NCBI RefSeq assembly: GCF_000203935.1
Contig: NC_008577.1
Location: forward strand, 1,736,001 to 1,800,000
Direction of reading: 5' to 3'
From: Shewanella sp. ANA-3
GTDB taxonomy: Bacteria; Pseudomonadota; Gammaproteobacteria; Enterobacterales; Shewanellaceae
DNA length: 64,000 bases
Positions 25,659 to 34,318 of this stretch are shown here, piece after piece. The notes below the pieces were generated by a model, which saw only the letters and a program-made list of their open reading frames with translations, made no database searches and was not told the origin of the DNA. Positions within the stretch are counted from its first letter, which is position 1, and every line of letters starts with the position of its first letter. Both the position numbers and the translations under genes were made by a program.

Positions 25659-27608
25659 TTACAGCGTTAACGTCACCCCGGCGAACACGGCGCGTCCCGG
25701 CAGAATGGTTTCTGTGGTGCCGTCGGAATCTTCAGCGGGTTGCTCATTGGTAAAGTTGGTCATACCCGCGCGTAGCTTGATGTTTTCCGTTAACCGATAG
25801 CTGGTGCCAAAATCGAAGCGGCTATAGCCACTGCGTTTTATCGCGCTGCTATCTAAGTAGTCACCAAAATAGTTACCGCTGACATAAAGTTGCCAGTCAT
25901 CAGTCATATGCCAATCGAGCTGAAGGTTGGCGGTTTGATCGGGACGTCCATTTAACTCTGAGCCATCGCTTTTTTCCGTATCTAGATAGCTGTAGTTGCC
26001 TTTAAGACTGAGATCTTCGGTCAAATCGATTCGGCCCGTCAGTTCTATCCCCTGTAAAGTCACTTCGGACTCATTGTAATAAGTCCGGCTCGGGCTCACT
26101 CTATCCCAGGTCGATACAGTGATTAAGTCTTTGACTTTATTATGGTAGGCCGTTGCCGAAATATCCCAGGTGTTATCACTCATTAGCACTGAGAACTCAT
26201 AGTTTACGCTGGTTTCTGGGTCGAGATCGGGATTACCAACCACGGAGCAGGCGCCACCGCAACTGACTGATGCAAAGGTGGGCGATGACTCAAATAATGC
26301 CGGAGCCCTAAAGGCCGTGCCGACACCGCCTTTAAAGGTCAGTTTATCGGTGGCACGATAGACAATATAGGCGCGCGGGCTGAGGTTATTGCCATACTTT
26401 TCATTATCTTCGTAGCGGGCACCTAAGGTCAGCGTCCAGTCATCTAAGAAGTCGATTTCATCTTGGGCGAAGAGTGAGTATTGGTCGACGCTGTCACCCT
26501 TAGTTGTGGGGTACTGAACAGGATCTTCAACCTCGGTCTTATGGTATTCGCCGCCTAAGGTAAAGTCCTGCTGCCATAGGCTGAAAAAGCTGGTGGCTTT
26601 GAAGCTAGTATTCTTTTCATCAATATGGCGACCCAAGGGCGGTTGCAGGCTGTAACGGCTGTTGTAGTCGTAGAGCTTAGAATCTTCGAGATTGGCCTCT
26701 AACTGGGTTTGGCCCCATTGCCAGTCTGCCTTGTGGGTAAGGCCAAAGGTATTGCGCTCGATTTGCTGTTCGCGCTTTGATTTCTCAGCATAGGTTGTGA
26801 GGGGGACTTTGTCTTTATCATATTGATAATCAAAGTCTAATGTTTGATTGTCAGCCAACTGCCAAGTGAGTGCGCTGTAGAGTTTCTTGGTTTTACGCTC
26901 TTCTATGGTATCAAAAGTCGGCGTGATTTCGGGTAATTGCCAAAGATCCTGCTCTGCGGATTCGGCGGTGAGCATCAGCCCTAAGCTATCGGTCAATTTG
27001 CCCGAGGTAAACACGTTGTAGCGTTGTCTATCGCCACCATCCCCTTCTTGCATTTGACTGTATTCGGCATCGAGGGTGAGCTGCCAATCCTCGGTCGGCG
27101 CCTTAGTGATCACGTTAATCACCCCGCCAACGGCGTCTGAGCCGTAGAGTGCCGACATTGGACCACGGACAATTTCGACCCGCGAGATTGCATCAATCGG
27201 AATTGCGGTAATGTCGAAGTTACCGCCGCGCCATAGGCCGTTTGAGGAGGACACGCGTTTGCCGTTAACGAGCATTAGTACATAGGTTTCATCCATACCA
27301 CGGACATAGAGGCTGTTACGTCCTGCGTTACCGCTGACCACGTTGACCCCGACACTGCCACGCAGCACGTCGCCGAGATCTTTAACGGGCAGTAATTTAA
27401 TCTCTTCGGCATCGATGACAGAGATAGAGGCGGGCGCCGAACTTAACTGTTGGTCCTTAGCGCTGGCGGTGACCACTATATGTTCGAGTTCTGTGTCATC
27501 GGCCTGTGCCGACAGGAGTGGTTGCAGTGAACAGGCGAGTGCTAACAGTGCGAAAGGAAAACGATTTAGCGTTTTATGGTTACTCAATTTCAATCCCCCG
27601 ATATCCAT
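25659..27608 (-). CDS. TonB-dependent receptor, CirA/FepA (catecholate) type
   Basis: About 649 residues. The TonB box region is ELEHIVVTASAKDQ; the plug follows with RGMDETYVLMLVNGKRV and VEIVRGPMSALYGSDAVGGVINVIT, typical of FepA/CirA/vitamin-B12-type receptors. The C-terminal barrel carries the NYEFS and LRAGMTNFTNEQP segments. The first ATG (27608) gives an awkward N-terminus; a TTG at 27587 behind GGGGGA would give LSNHKTLNRFPFALLAL, a normal signal peptide, and may be the true start. It is divergent from an IroE/Fes-like esterase with a Fur box between, pointing to uptake of catecholate (perhaps foreign) siderophores. Confidence 0.9.
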   Translation of the reverse strand: MDIGGLKLSNHKTLNRFPFALLALACSLQPLLSAQADDTELEHIVVTASAKDQQLSSAPASISVIDAEEIKLLPVKDLGDVLRGSVGVNVVSGNAGRNSLYVRGMDETYVLMLVNGKRVSSSNGLWRGGNFDITAIPIDAISRVEIVRGPMSALYGSDAVGGVINVITKAPTEDWQLTLDAEYSQMQEGDGGDRQRYNVFTSGKLTDSLGLMLTAESAEQDLWQLPEITPTFDTIEERKTKKLYSALTWQLADNQTLDFDYQYDKDKVPLTTYAEKSKREQQIERNTFGLTHKADWQWGQTQLEANLEDSKLYDYNSRYSLQPPLGRHIDEKNTSFKATSFFSLWQQDFTLGGEYHKTEVEDPVQYPTTKGDSVDQYSLFAQDEIDFLDDWTLTLGARYEDNEKYGNNLSPRAYIVYRATDKLTFKGGVGTAFRAPALFESSPTFASVSCGGACSVVGNPDLDPETSVNYEFSVLMSDNTWDISATAYHNKVKDLITVSTWDRVSPSRTYYNESEVTLQGIELTGRIDLTEDLSLKGNYSYLDTEKSDGSELNGRPDQTANLQLDWHMTDDWQLYVSGNYFGDYLDSSAIKRSGYSRFDFGTSYRLTENIKLRAGMTNFTNEQPAEDSDGTTETILPGRAVFAGVTLTL

Positions 27609-27700
27609 TATCTAATTAATTAACAAAGCAAAAATGGTAAATCTTTGTAAATCGACTATTTCAACTGGTCGCCAAAATAGCACAATCACTCATTTCTTTG

Positions 27701-27721
27701 AATGATAATAATTGTCATTTA
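27701..27721. promoter_or_regulatory. Fur box in the divergent receptor/esterase promoter
   Basis: AATGATAATAATTGTCATTT matches the Fur consensus with good dyad symmetry (ATGATAAT and ATTGTCAT). Its place between two divergent iron genes implies joint iron repression. Confidence 0.82.
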
Positions 27722-27738
27722 CAATGTAATCGAAGATG

Positions 27739-27756
27739 ATGTGATTCACGTCACTT
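27739..27756. promoter_or_regulatory. CRP-like site
   Basis: TGTGATTCACGTCACT (27740-27755) has TGTGA and TCACT half-sites with six bases between, matching the CRP consensus TGTGA-N6-TCACA at 9 of 10 half-site bases. It lies 19 bp from the Fur box. Carbon or respiratory control through CRP is inferred. Confidence 0.65.
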
Positions 27757-27876
27757 AGCAGGATGGAGGAGGGGAAATATTGTCGCCTTGTCCCTCAATG
27801 CAGACTGCGCATTATTAGCGTCTTAAATGCGTTTTCATCGAATATTCAATATCTTCCTAATAGGAAACAGTACCCA

Positions 27877-28932
27877 ATGCGATACTTTTTAGTTGTAGTC
27901 GGTTTATTGATGGGGAGCGTGATATCACAGCCAACTGCGGCGGTGGAATATCAAAGCCAGCAATTGCAGTCCAAACTGCTTAAGGAAACACGGCAGTATC
28001 TGATTGCACTTCCTGAGGGATATGCACAAGCGACTGAGGCGTATCCCGTTGTTTATCTACTTGATGCAGATGAACAATTTGATCATATGGCAAGCTTGCT
28101 GCAATTTTTAAGTCAAGGCGCTATGCCGCAAATCCCTAAGATGATTATTGTTGGCATTAATAACACCGAAAGGATGCGGGATTACACTCCGACCCATACG
28201 CTGGTGTTGCCGAGTGGGAAAAAAGGCAATCCCAAATACCAGCAAACGGGGGGCGCGGGGCGATTTTTAGATTTTATCGAGCAGGAATTAGCGACGAGCA
28301 TACATAGTCAGCTGCGAACCAATGGTATTAATGTGTTGGTGGGCCACTCCTTTGGGGGCTTATTAGCGATGGAAGCGCTGCGTACCGACAGGCAACTTTT
28401 TTCGGCCTATATCGCCATTGATACTAGTCTGTGGTTTGACAGCCCACATTACCTCACTCAGCTCGAAAACCGAGTTGAAAAGGGCGATTTCAAGCAGAAA
28501 CAACTCTTTATGGCGATTGCAAATAATCCCTTGTCACCGGGATTTGGCGTGTCTTCCTATCATAGAGATTTAAATTTGGCCTTTGCGGACAAGCTGACCA
28601 AAAGTCCCCCTCAAGGGCTGAGTTTTGCGGCCCAATACTATCCCGACGAGACACATCAGAGTGTGAGTCATATAGGTTTATACGATGGTATTCGCCATCT
28701 GTTTAAAGACTTCGCCATCGATATCTATGCCGAGACGTTTAGTAAGCAGCAAGTGATTGACCAATATCAATTATTATCGGAGCGCTTTGGCTTGAGGGTG
28801 ACTCCACCTCAGCAATACCTCGAGCAGTTGATCCAATATAGCGAGAGACAACAGCTCAGCGATCGCAGACAAAGTCTTGAGTCATTGAAAGCGTATTTTG
28901 CTGATGTTAAGTCAAATGAGGCACTGAGGTAG
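27877..28932 (+). CDS. Exported esterase, IroE/Fes-like siderophore hydrolase
   Basis: A 351-residue alpha/beta hydrolase of the esterase D family. The frame opens earlier (27763), but AGGAAA (27862-27867) and the signal peptide MRYFLVVVGLLMGSV support the ATG at 27877. The nucleophile elbow is GHSFGGLLAM. The oxyanion region is YPVVYLLDADEQFDH, and the catalytic His is in DETHQSVSHIG. A C-terminal helical extension of about 60 residues follows. Periplasmic IroE-type esterases cut trilactone catecholate siderophores to free iron. Its pairing with the divergent CirA-like receptor supports that role; a general acyl esterase is possible. Confidence 0.85.
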   Translation: MRYFLVVVGLLMGSVISQPTAAVEYQSQQLQSKLLKETRQYLIALPEGYAQATEAYPVVYLLDADEQFDHMASLLQFLSQGAMPQIPKMIIVGINNTERMRDYTPTHTLVLPSGKKGNPKYQQTGGAGRFLDFIEQELATSIHSQLRTNGINVLVGHSFGGLLAMEALRTDRQLFSAYIAIDTSLWFDSPHYLTQLENRVEKGDFKQKQLFMAIANNPLSPGFGVSSYHRDLNLAFADKLTKSPPQGLSFAAQYYPDETHQSVSHIGLYDGIRHLFKDFAIDIYAETFSKQQVIDQYQLLSERFGLRVTPPQQYLEQLIQYSERQQLSDRRQSLESLKAYFADVKSNEALR

Positions 28933-29028
28933 ACCTGATTGTCGAACTGAGCTGGAGGCATTTTTAGCGCTTAGAAACAACTGAGCACAGGTGCAAACAC
29001 GCCTATGCTCAGATGGTCAGTAGTTTAA

Positions 29029-29865
29029 TTAGGTTGCCGCTTTCATGGCGCGGGTAAATTCACCTAAAGTGGACAGCAACTTAGCTTCATCCTGTTGATG
29101 AGCTTCGATAATTTTCACCACGGCCGAGCCAGAAATCGCGCCCGCTGCGCCCGCCTTGATTGCGGCGCTCACTTGAGCTGGCTCGGCAATCCCAAAGCCT
29201 AATAGCGGTGGCGGCGCATTGAATGCTTGCAGCTTAGCTAAAATTTCTTCAACGGGCGTACCCGCCTTAGTGTCTGTGCCAGTGACACCGGCGCGGGACA
29301 ATAGATAGGTATAGCCTTCGCCACTTTGGCTCACTTTTTCAAGGGTTTCGCTATCGGCATTGGGCGGCGCGATAAAAATCGGCGCGATACCGTGGGCCTT
29401 AGCGGCTTGAATAAAAGGCGCCGCTTCTTCTACTGGCACATCGGCGATAAGCACTGAGTCCACGCCCGCTTGCTGCGCTTTGGCATAAAAAGCATCGATG
29501 CCATTAGCGAATACCAGGTTCGCGTACAGCAATAATCCAATCGGCAGCTCTGGGTATTTAGCGCGAATTTGCGCTAATAAGTTGAAGCACTGCGTTGGCG
29601 TCGTACCCGCGGCGAGGGCTCTGAGGTTCGCGCCTTGGATCACCGGGCCGTCTGCTAGCGGATCGGAGAAGGGAAAACCTAATTCCAGAGCATCGGCACC
29701 ATTTTGCACTAAGGTATCGATAATTTTCAGCGACAGCTCAGGGCTTGGATCGCCCAAAGTGACAAAGGGCACAAAGGCGCCGCGGCCTTCGGCTTTTAAA
29801 CGGCTAAACGCTGCGTGATAACGGCCGCCTTGCTGAGGGATAGTTTGGGTTGCAGTGTTGCTCAT
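29029..29865 (-). CDS. trpA: Tryptophan synthase alpha subunit
   Basis: A 278-residue TIM-barrel protein of usual length. Active-site Glu lies in [15 protein letters not shown] and Asp in [26 protein letters not shown] and [10 protein letters not shown] match the family phosphate-binding loops. It cleaves indole-3-glycerol phosphate to indole, which passes to TrpB. It is the last gene of the operon, five bases after trpB. Confidence 0.98.
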   Translation of the reverse strand: MSNTATQTIPQQGGRYHAAFSRLKAEGRGAFVPFVTLGDPSPELSLKIIDTLVQNGADALELGFPFSDPLADGPVIQGANLRALAAGTTPTQCFNLLAQIRAKYPELPIGLLLYANLVFANGIDAFYAKAQQAGVDSVLIADVPVEEAAPFIQAAKAHGIAPIFIAPPNADSETLEKVSQSGEGYTYLLSRAGVTGTDTKAGTPVEEILAKLQAFNAPPPLLGFGIAEPAQVSAAIKAGAAGAISGSAVVKIIEAHQQDEAKLLSTLGEFTRAMKAAT

Positions 29866-29870
29866 CGTTG

Positions 29871-31061
29871 TTATTCCTCTTTACCGTTTAAAATGTCTGA
29901 CACAGTGAAAATATCCTTATCGCCTCGTCCCGAGAGGTTAACGACCAAAATGGTTTCTTTAGTGCACTCTTTCGCTAGGCGCAGGGCGTAAGCGAGGGCG
30001 TGGGCCGATTCGAGCGCAGGGATAATCCCTTCGCTGCGAGCCAATAATTGGAAGGCTTCTAGGGCTTCATCATCGGTGGCCGATTCGTAGCGCGCACGGC
30101 CAATCGCGTTCAAATGGGCGTGTTGTGGGCCAACGGAGGGGAAGTCAAGGCCTGCCGAAATCGAATAGGATTCTTCGATTTGGCCTTCGCTGTCCTGCAT
30201 CAAGGGCGCCTTCATACCAAAGAAAATCCCAGTTTTGCCATGTTTGAGTGGCGCACCGTGCATATGGGTATCGATGCCTTTACCTGCGGGTTCGACCCCA
30301 ATCAGCTCGACACTGGTTTCATCAATAAAGTCGGCAAACATACCGATAGCATTGGAGCCTCCGCCGACACAGGCGATCACCGCATCGGGCAGACGACCTT
30401 CGCGCTCCAGCATTTGCTTCTTGGTTTCTTCGCCTATCATACGTTGGAACTCACGCACTATAGTCGGGAAAGGGTGCGGCCCTGCAGCTGTGCCTAATAG
30501 ATAGTGGGCTTTTTCGTAGCTGCCGGACCAGTCGCGCATCGCCTCGTTACAGGCATCTTTTAAGGTGGCAGAGCCTGAGGTGACAGGAATGACTTCTGCG
30601 CCCATCAAACGCATTCTAAATACGTTAGGTGATTGGCGGGCAACGTCTTTCGCGCCCATATACACTTTGCACTTTAATCCCAGTAGCGCACAGGCAAGGG
30701 CGGTGGCAACACCGTGTTGGCCTGCGCCGGTTTCTGCAATAATCTCCTTTTTACCCATACGTTTAGCCAATAATGCTTGGCCCAATACCTGGTTGGTTTT
30801 ATGGGCGCCGCCGTGGAGTAAATCTTCCCGCTTGAGGTAGATTTTCACCATAGGGTTAGGGCTTAAATTGCGGGTTAAGGTCAGTGCCGTTGGGCGGCCC
30901 GCGTAGTTTTTCAGTAGATCGGTAAACTCGGCTTGAAAGGATTCATCGGCCTGCGCTTCGACAAAGGCGTTTTCGAGTTGCTTGAGGGCGGGGACTAAAA
31001 TCTGCGGCACATACATACCGCCGTATTCGCCGAAATAAGGGTTAAGCTTTAACTGTGACAT
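29871..31061 (-). CDS. trpB: Tryptophan synthase beta subunit
   Basis: A 396-residue PLP enzyme. The PLP-lysine motif is [14 protein letters not shown], followed by [10 protein letters not shown] and the phosphate loop [12 protein letters not shown]. The C-terminal Gly/Ser segment [10 protein letters not shown] is present. It condenses indole with serine to give tryptophan. It is separated from trpCF by 108 bp with two hairpins, unusual in an otherwise tightly packed operon. Confidence 0.98.
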   Translation of the reverse strand: MSQLKLNPYFGEYGGMYVPQILVPALKQLENAFVEAQADESFQAEFTDLLKNYAGRPTALTLTRNLSPNPMVKIYLKREDLLHGGAHKTNQVLGQALLAKRMGKKEIIAETGAGQHGVATALACALLGLKCKVYMGAKDVARQSPNVFRMRLMGAEVIPVTSGSATLKDACNEAMRDWSGSYEKAHYLLGTAAGPHPFPTIVREFQRMIGEETKKQMLEREGRLPDAVIACVGGGSNAIGMFADFIDETSVELIGVEPAGKGIDTHMHGAPLKHGKTGIFFGMKAPLMQDSEGQIEESYSISAGLDFPSVGPQHAHLNAIGRARYESATDDEALEAFQLLARSEGIIPALESAHALAYALRLAKECTKETILVVNLSGRGDKDIFTVSDILNGKEE

Positions 31062-31090
31062 ACCTTGTTCCTTATCCTATTCATTTGTTT

Positions 31091-31152
31091 CGATGGCGGT
31101 TTAGGTTAACGCCATCGAGTTTCAATTCTGGCTAGCCTGTGCTTTGCACAGG
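31091..31152. other. Two hairpins in the trpCF-trpB gap
   Basis: First stem CGATGGCG / CGCCATCG (31091-31098, 31110-31117); second CCTGTGC / GCACAGG (31136-31142, 31146-31152). The second is followed by TTTTT only on the plus strand, so on the trp transcript they look like processing or stability structures rather than a terminator. Confidence 0.5.
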
Positions 31153-31169
31153 TTTTTATAAAAGCTGGT

Positions 31170-32657
31170 CTAGAGTCGTAGTTGACTAAATGCCGCTTGG
31201 ATTTTCTCTGCCGACTTAACGCCGGGAGCCGTTTCGAGGCCAGAGTTAAAATCTAAACCGTAAAATCCTTGGGCATTGGCACGGGCAGCATTGTCAGCAT
31301 TGAGGCCGCCCGCGAGCATGGCCTCGGCTTTATGGGCAATGGGGAGTTGCCAATTAAAGGCTTGCCCTGTGCCACCAAAACCTGCGTCATTCTTGCTATC
31401 AAAAAGATAACGCTGCACACCTCTTGGCATCGCAGCAAGCTCGCCGCTTTGCGCATCGACACTGACCGCCTTCCAAATCTGGGTGTTCAGTCCGGCCTGT
31501 TGCAGCAATTGGCTCAATTCGGCAATTTCCAGTTCCGTCTCACTGCCATGCAGTTGCAGCGCGGCTAAGCTGCATTCTTGGGCGACACTCGCCATCAGCT
31601 CAGGTGTGCTGTTTACAAATACGCCGACAAACTCAATGGCGGGCAAGTTGGCGGCGCGGTATTGCTGTACTAACTGCTTTGCGGCCTCTTGGGTGAGCGC
31701 GCGCGGCGATTTTTCAGCAAAAATCAGCCCTGCATACACGGCGCCGGCAGTGGCCGCCGCTTGAATATCTTCAAGGCGGGTGAGGCCACAGACTTTATTG
31801 TGACCGAAGATCAATTTACGGCAGGCTAAATCAATGTCTTCTTCGGCCATAATCGAGCTACCGACTAAGAAGCCATCGACTAACGGACTTAAGCGGCGCA
31901 CTTGTTCGTTAGTGTAAATGCCCGATTCGCTGATCACCACGCGATCGCTGCCAATGTGCGGCGCAAGGGCTTCTGTGGTGGCCAAATCGGTACTTAAATC
32001 CCGTAAGTTGCGGTTATTAATGCCAATAATAGGTGCGTTTAAGGCGATGGCGCGTTTCAGTTCTTCCTCATTGCTGACTTCCGTCAGCACATCGAGTTGA
32101 TACTTGGCCGCCTCGCTGGCAAGTTGCTGATATCGCTCATCCTCGAGCACAGAAAGCATCAGCAGAATCGCATCGGCGCCCTGGTGAGCGGCCAACTTGA
32201 CTTGATATTCGTCAACAAAAAAGTCTTTACACAGAATCGGTTGGCTCACTTTGGCCCGCACTTTCGGGATATAGTCAATGTCCCCTTGGAAAAATTGCTC
32301 ATCGGTTAATACTGAAATTCCAGCGGCATATTGGGTATAAATCGAGGCGATGGCTTCGACATCAAAGTCTTTACGGATTAAGCCTTTGGATGGACTGGCT
32401 TTTTTACACTCTAAAATATAACCCGCCTTCGGGGCTTTTAAGGCAGCAAATAGACTACGATCCGAAATCTTGGGGGTTAAGCTGTCTTCAGGAAAGCGCA
32501 ACTTAAGGGCGGCGATATGGGCGGCCTTAGTATCGACGATACGGGTTAAAACGTTGGCTTTTGCGGTGCTGGTTTGCATGCTACCCCTTACATCCTGCGA
32601 TGCTTGATTATCTTCCGAGCGATGGGCGTCGGGTTGTTGAACCTGTGTCATGGTCAT
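31170..32657 (-). CDS. trpCF: Fused indole-3-glycerol-phosphate synthase / phosphoribosylanthranilate isomerase
   Basis: A 495-residue bifunctional protein. Residues about 27-290 are the TrpC domain (VLTRIVDTKAAHIAAL, ILECKKASPSKGLIR, LCKDFFVDEYQV, IGINNRNLRDL, ISESGI). Residues about 290-495 are TrpF (KVCGLTRLEDIQAA, GLIFAEKSPRAL, FGGTGQAFNW, LAGGLNADNAARA). The fusion is normal in gammaproteobacteria. The ATG overlaps the trpD stop (TAATG). About 26 residues of hydrophilic extension precede the TrpC domain; the internal Met at residue 27 is an alternative start. Confidence 0.97.
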   Translation of the reverse strand: MTMTQVQQPDAHRSEDNQASQDVRGSMQTSTAKANVLTRIVDTKAAHIAALKLRFPEDSLTPKISDRSLFAALKAPKAGYILECKKASPSKGLIRKDFDVEAIASIYTQYAAGISVLTDEQFFQGDIDYIPKVRAKVSQPILCKDFFVDEYQVKLAAHQGADAILLMLSVLEDERYQQLASEAAKYQLDVLTEVSNEEELKRAIALNAPIIGINNRNLRDLSTDLATTEALAPHIGSDRVVISESGIYTNEQVRRLSPLVDGFLVGSSIMAEEDIDLACRKLIFGHNKVCGLTRLEDIQAAATAGAVYAGLIFAEKSPRALTQEAAKQLVQQYRAANLPAIEFVGVFVNSTPELMASVAQECSLAALQLHGSETELEIAELSQLLQQAGLNTQIWKAVSVDAQSGELAAMPRGVQRYLFDSKNDAGFGGTGQAFNWQLPIAHKAEAMLAGGLNADNAARANAQGFYGLDFNSGLETAPGVKSAEKIQAAFSQLRL

Positions 32658-33700
32658 TATTCCTGTGCTTCGCTGCTGACTTTAGCGAGTTGATTCAGTA
32701 ATTCAAAGGCTTTGCCGCTTTTTATGGTATTGAGCGCAAGGGCGGTGCCAGCTTTGACTGAGTCCGACAGGCCACACAGATATAAGGCACAACCTGCATT
32801 GATGGCAACCGCATGGGTGTGGGCATCGCTGCCTTGTCCTTGCAAAATAGATTGAGTGATTTGGGCGTTTTGTGCGGGCTCTCCGCCTTCAAGCTCGCTA
32901 ATTTGGGCTTGTGGCACGCCAAAATCCGCAGGCGTTAGTTGATATTCAATAATCTCACCGTCTTTAAGTTCGGCGACTTGCGTGCTGCCATGGAGCGCTA
33001 CTTCATCTAAACCACTGCCGTGTACCACCATGGCTCTTTGCGTACCAAGGGCTTGCAGTACGCGGGCGATGGGCGTCACTAGCTCTGGGCTATACACCCC
33101 AAGCAACATAAATTCTGGGCGCGCAGGGTTAATCAATGGCCCTAACACATTGAATAAGGTGCGAGTTTTCAGCGCTTGGCGAACAGGCACCGCATGTTTG
33201 ACACCGCCATGGTAGTGGGGCGCAAACAGGAAGCACAGATTGAGTGATTCCAGGCAACGGCTCGCCAGCTCGGGTGACATGGTTAAATCGATGCCAAATT
33301 GGGCGAGTAAATCCGAAGAGCCCGATTTGCTCGAGACCGAGCGATTACCGTGTTTTGCGACCTTGGCGCCAGCGGCTGCCGCGACAAAGGCTGCTGTGGT
33401 GGAGATATTGATGGTATTAAAACCATCACCACCTGTGCCGACGATATCGATAATCCCTTGGCTACGGCTTGAGGCTGGATAGGGGAATGGCTTGGCGGCG
33501 GCGCGCATCGCATCGGCGGCGCCACTGATTTCGGCAATGGTTTCGCCGCGAATTTTAAGGGCCATTAACATTGCCGCCATCACGGCCTCATTCATTTCAC
33601 CTTGGATAAGGGTGCTAAAGAGGCTGGCGGTTTGCTCGCGGGTTAATGCTTTACCCAGAAACAAGATATCGAGCAGGGGCTGAATCGATGTTGCGCTCAT
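32657..33700 (-). CDS. trpD: Anthranilate phosphoribosyltransferase
   Basis: A 347-residue enzyme with DIVGTGGDGFNTINIST, AKHGNRSVSSKSGSSDLL and the GPLINPARP anthranilate loop. It transfers phosphoribose from PRPP to anthranilate. Unlike E. coli, it is not fused to TrpG; the start overlaps the trpG stop (TAATG), keeping the two coupled. Confidence 0.98.
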   Translation of the reverse strand: MSATSIQPLLDILFLGKALTREQTASLFSTLIQGEMNEAVMAAMLMALKIRGETIAEISGAADAMRAAAKPFPYPASSRSQGIIDIVGTGGDGFNTINISTTAAFVAAAAGAKVAKHGNRSVSSKSGSSDLLAQFGIDLTMSPELASRCLESLNLCFLFAPHYHGGVKHAVPVRQALKTRTLFNVLGPLINPARPEFMLLGVYSPELVTPIARVLQALGTQRAMVVHGSGLDEVALHGSTQVAELKDGEIIEYQLTPADFGVPQAQISELEGGEPAQNAQITQSILQGQGSDAHTHAVAINAGCALYLCGLSDSVKAGTALALNTIKSGKAFELLNQLAKVSSEAQE

Positions 33701-34308
33701 TATTGGGCTCCTGCGGTATTGTGGACGATGTCTTGAGTCAAAAAGCGTAAGGTTTGGGTTAACAATGTGCTGCCCAAGGTGGTTAAGATGGATTCTGGGT
33801 GAAACTGAAAACCGACCGCCCTGTGCTCGGCATGCAAAATCGCCATTGGCATCTCTTCTGTGGTGGCAATCACTTCAAGACAATCGGGGACTTTTGTGGC
33901 GACTAAGCTGTGATAACGGGCGACAGGTAAGGGCGAAGGCAAGTTAGCAAACACACCTGTACCATTATGGAAGGTGGGGCTGGCTTTACCGTGCACCACA
34001 AAAGGCGCGCGCTCCACTTTACCACCGTAATATTCCACCATGGCTTGATGGCCTAAGCAGATCCCAAGCATAGGCACTTTGCCCGCGACTTTGTCGATCA
34101 GCGACATCATGGAGCCCGCTTCATGGGGCGCACCTGGGCCTGGCGATAGGACTAAGGCGCTGGGCTCTGTTTCCGCTAACAGCTTGTTGGCAATATAGTC
34201 GGCGGCAACATCGTTACGGTAGATCACCACTTCACAGCCAAGGCTTCTAAATTGGTCGACTAAGTTGTAGGTAAAGGAGTCGAAGTTATCGAGTAAATAG
34301 AGTTTCAT
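33700..34308 (-). CDS. trpG: Anthranilate synthase component II (glutamine amidotransferase)
   Basis: A 202-residue class I amidotransferase. The start used is the ATG at 34308 behind GGAG, giving MKLYLLDNFDSFTYN. The catalytic Cys is in LGICLGHQAM and the His-Glu pair in FQFHPESILT; LSPGPGAP is the oxyanion loop. It supplies ammonia to TrpE. It begins 10 bp after the trpE stop. Confidence 0.98.
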   Translation of the reverse strand: MKLYLLDNFDSFTYNLVDQFRSLGCEVVIYRNDVAADYIANKLLAETEPSALVLSPGPGAPHEAGSMMSLIDKVAGKVPMLGICLGHQAMVEYYGGKVERAPFVVHGKASPTFHNGTGVFANLPSPLPVARYHSLVATKVPDCLEVIATTEEMPMAILHAEHRAVGFQFHPESILTTLGSTLLTQTLRFLTQDIVHNTAGAQ

Positions 34309-34318
34309 CTTGGGCTCC

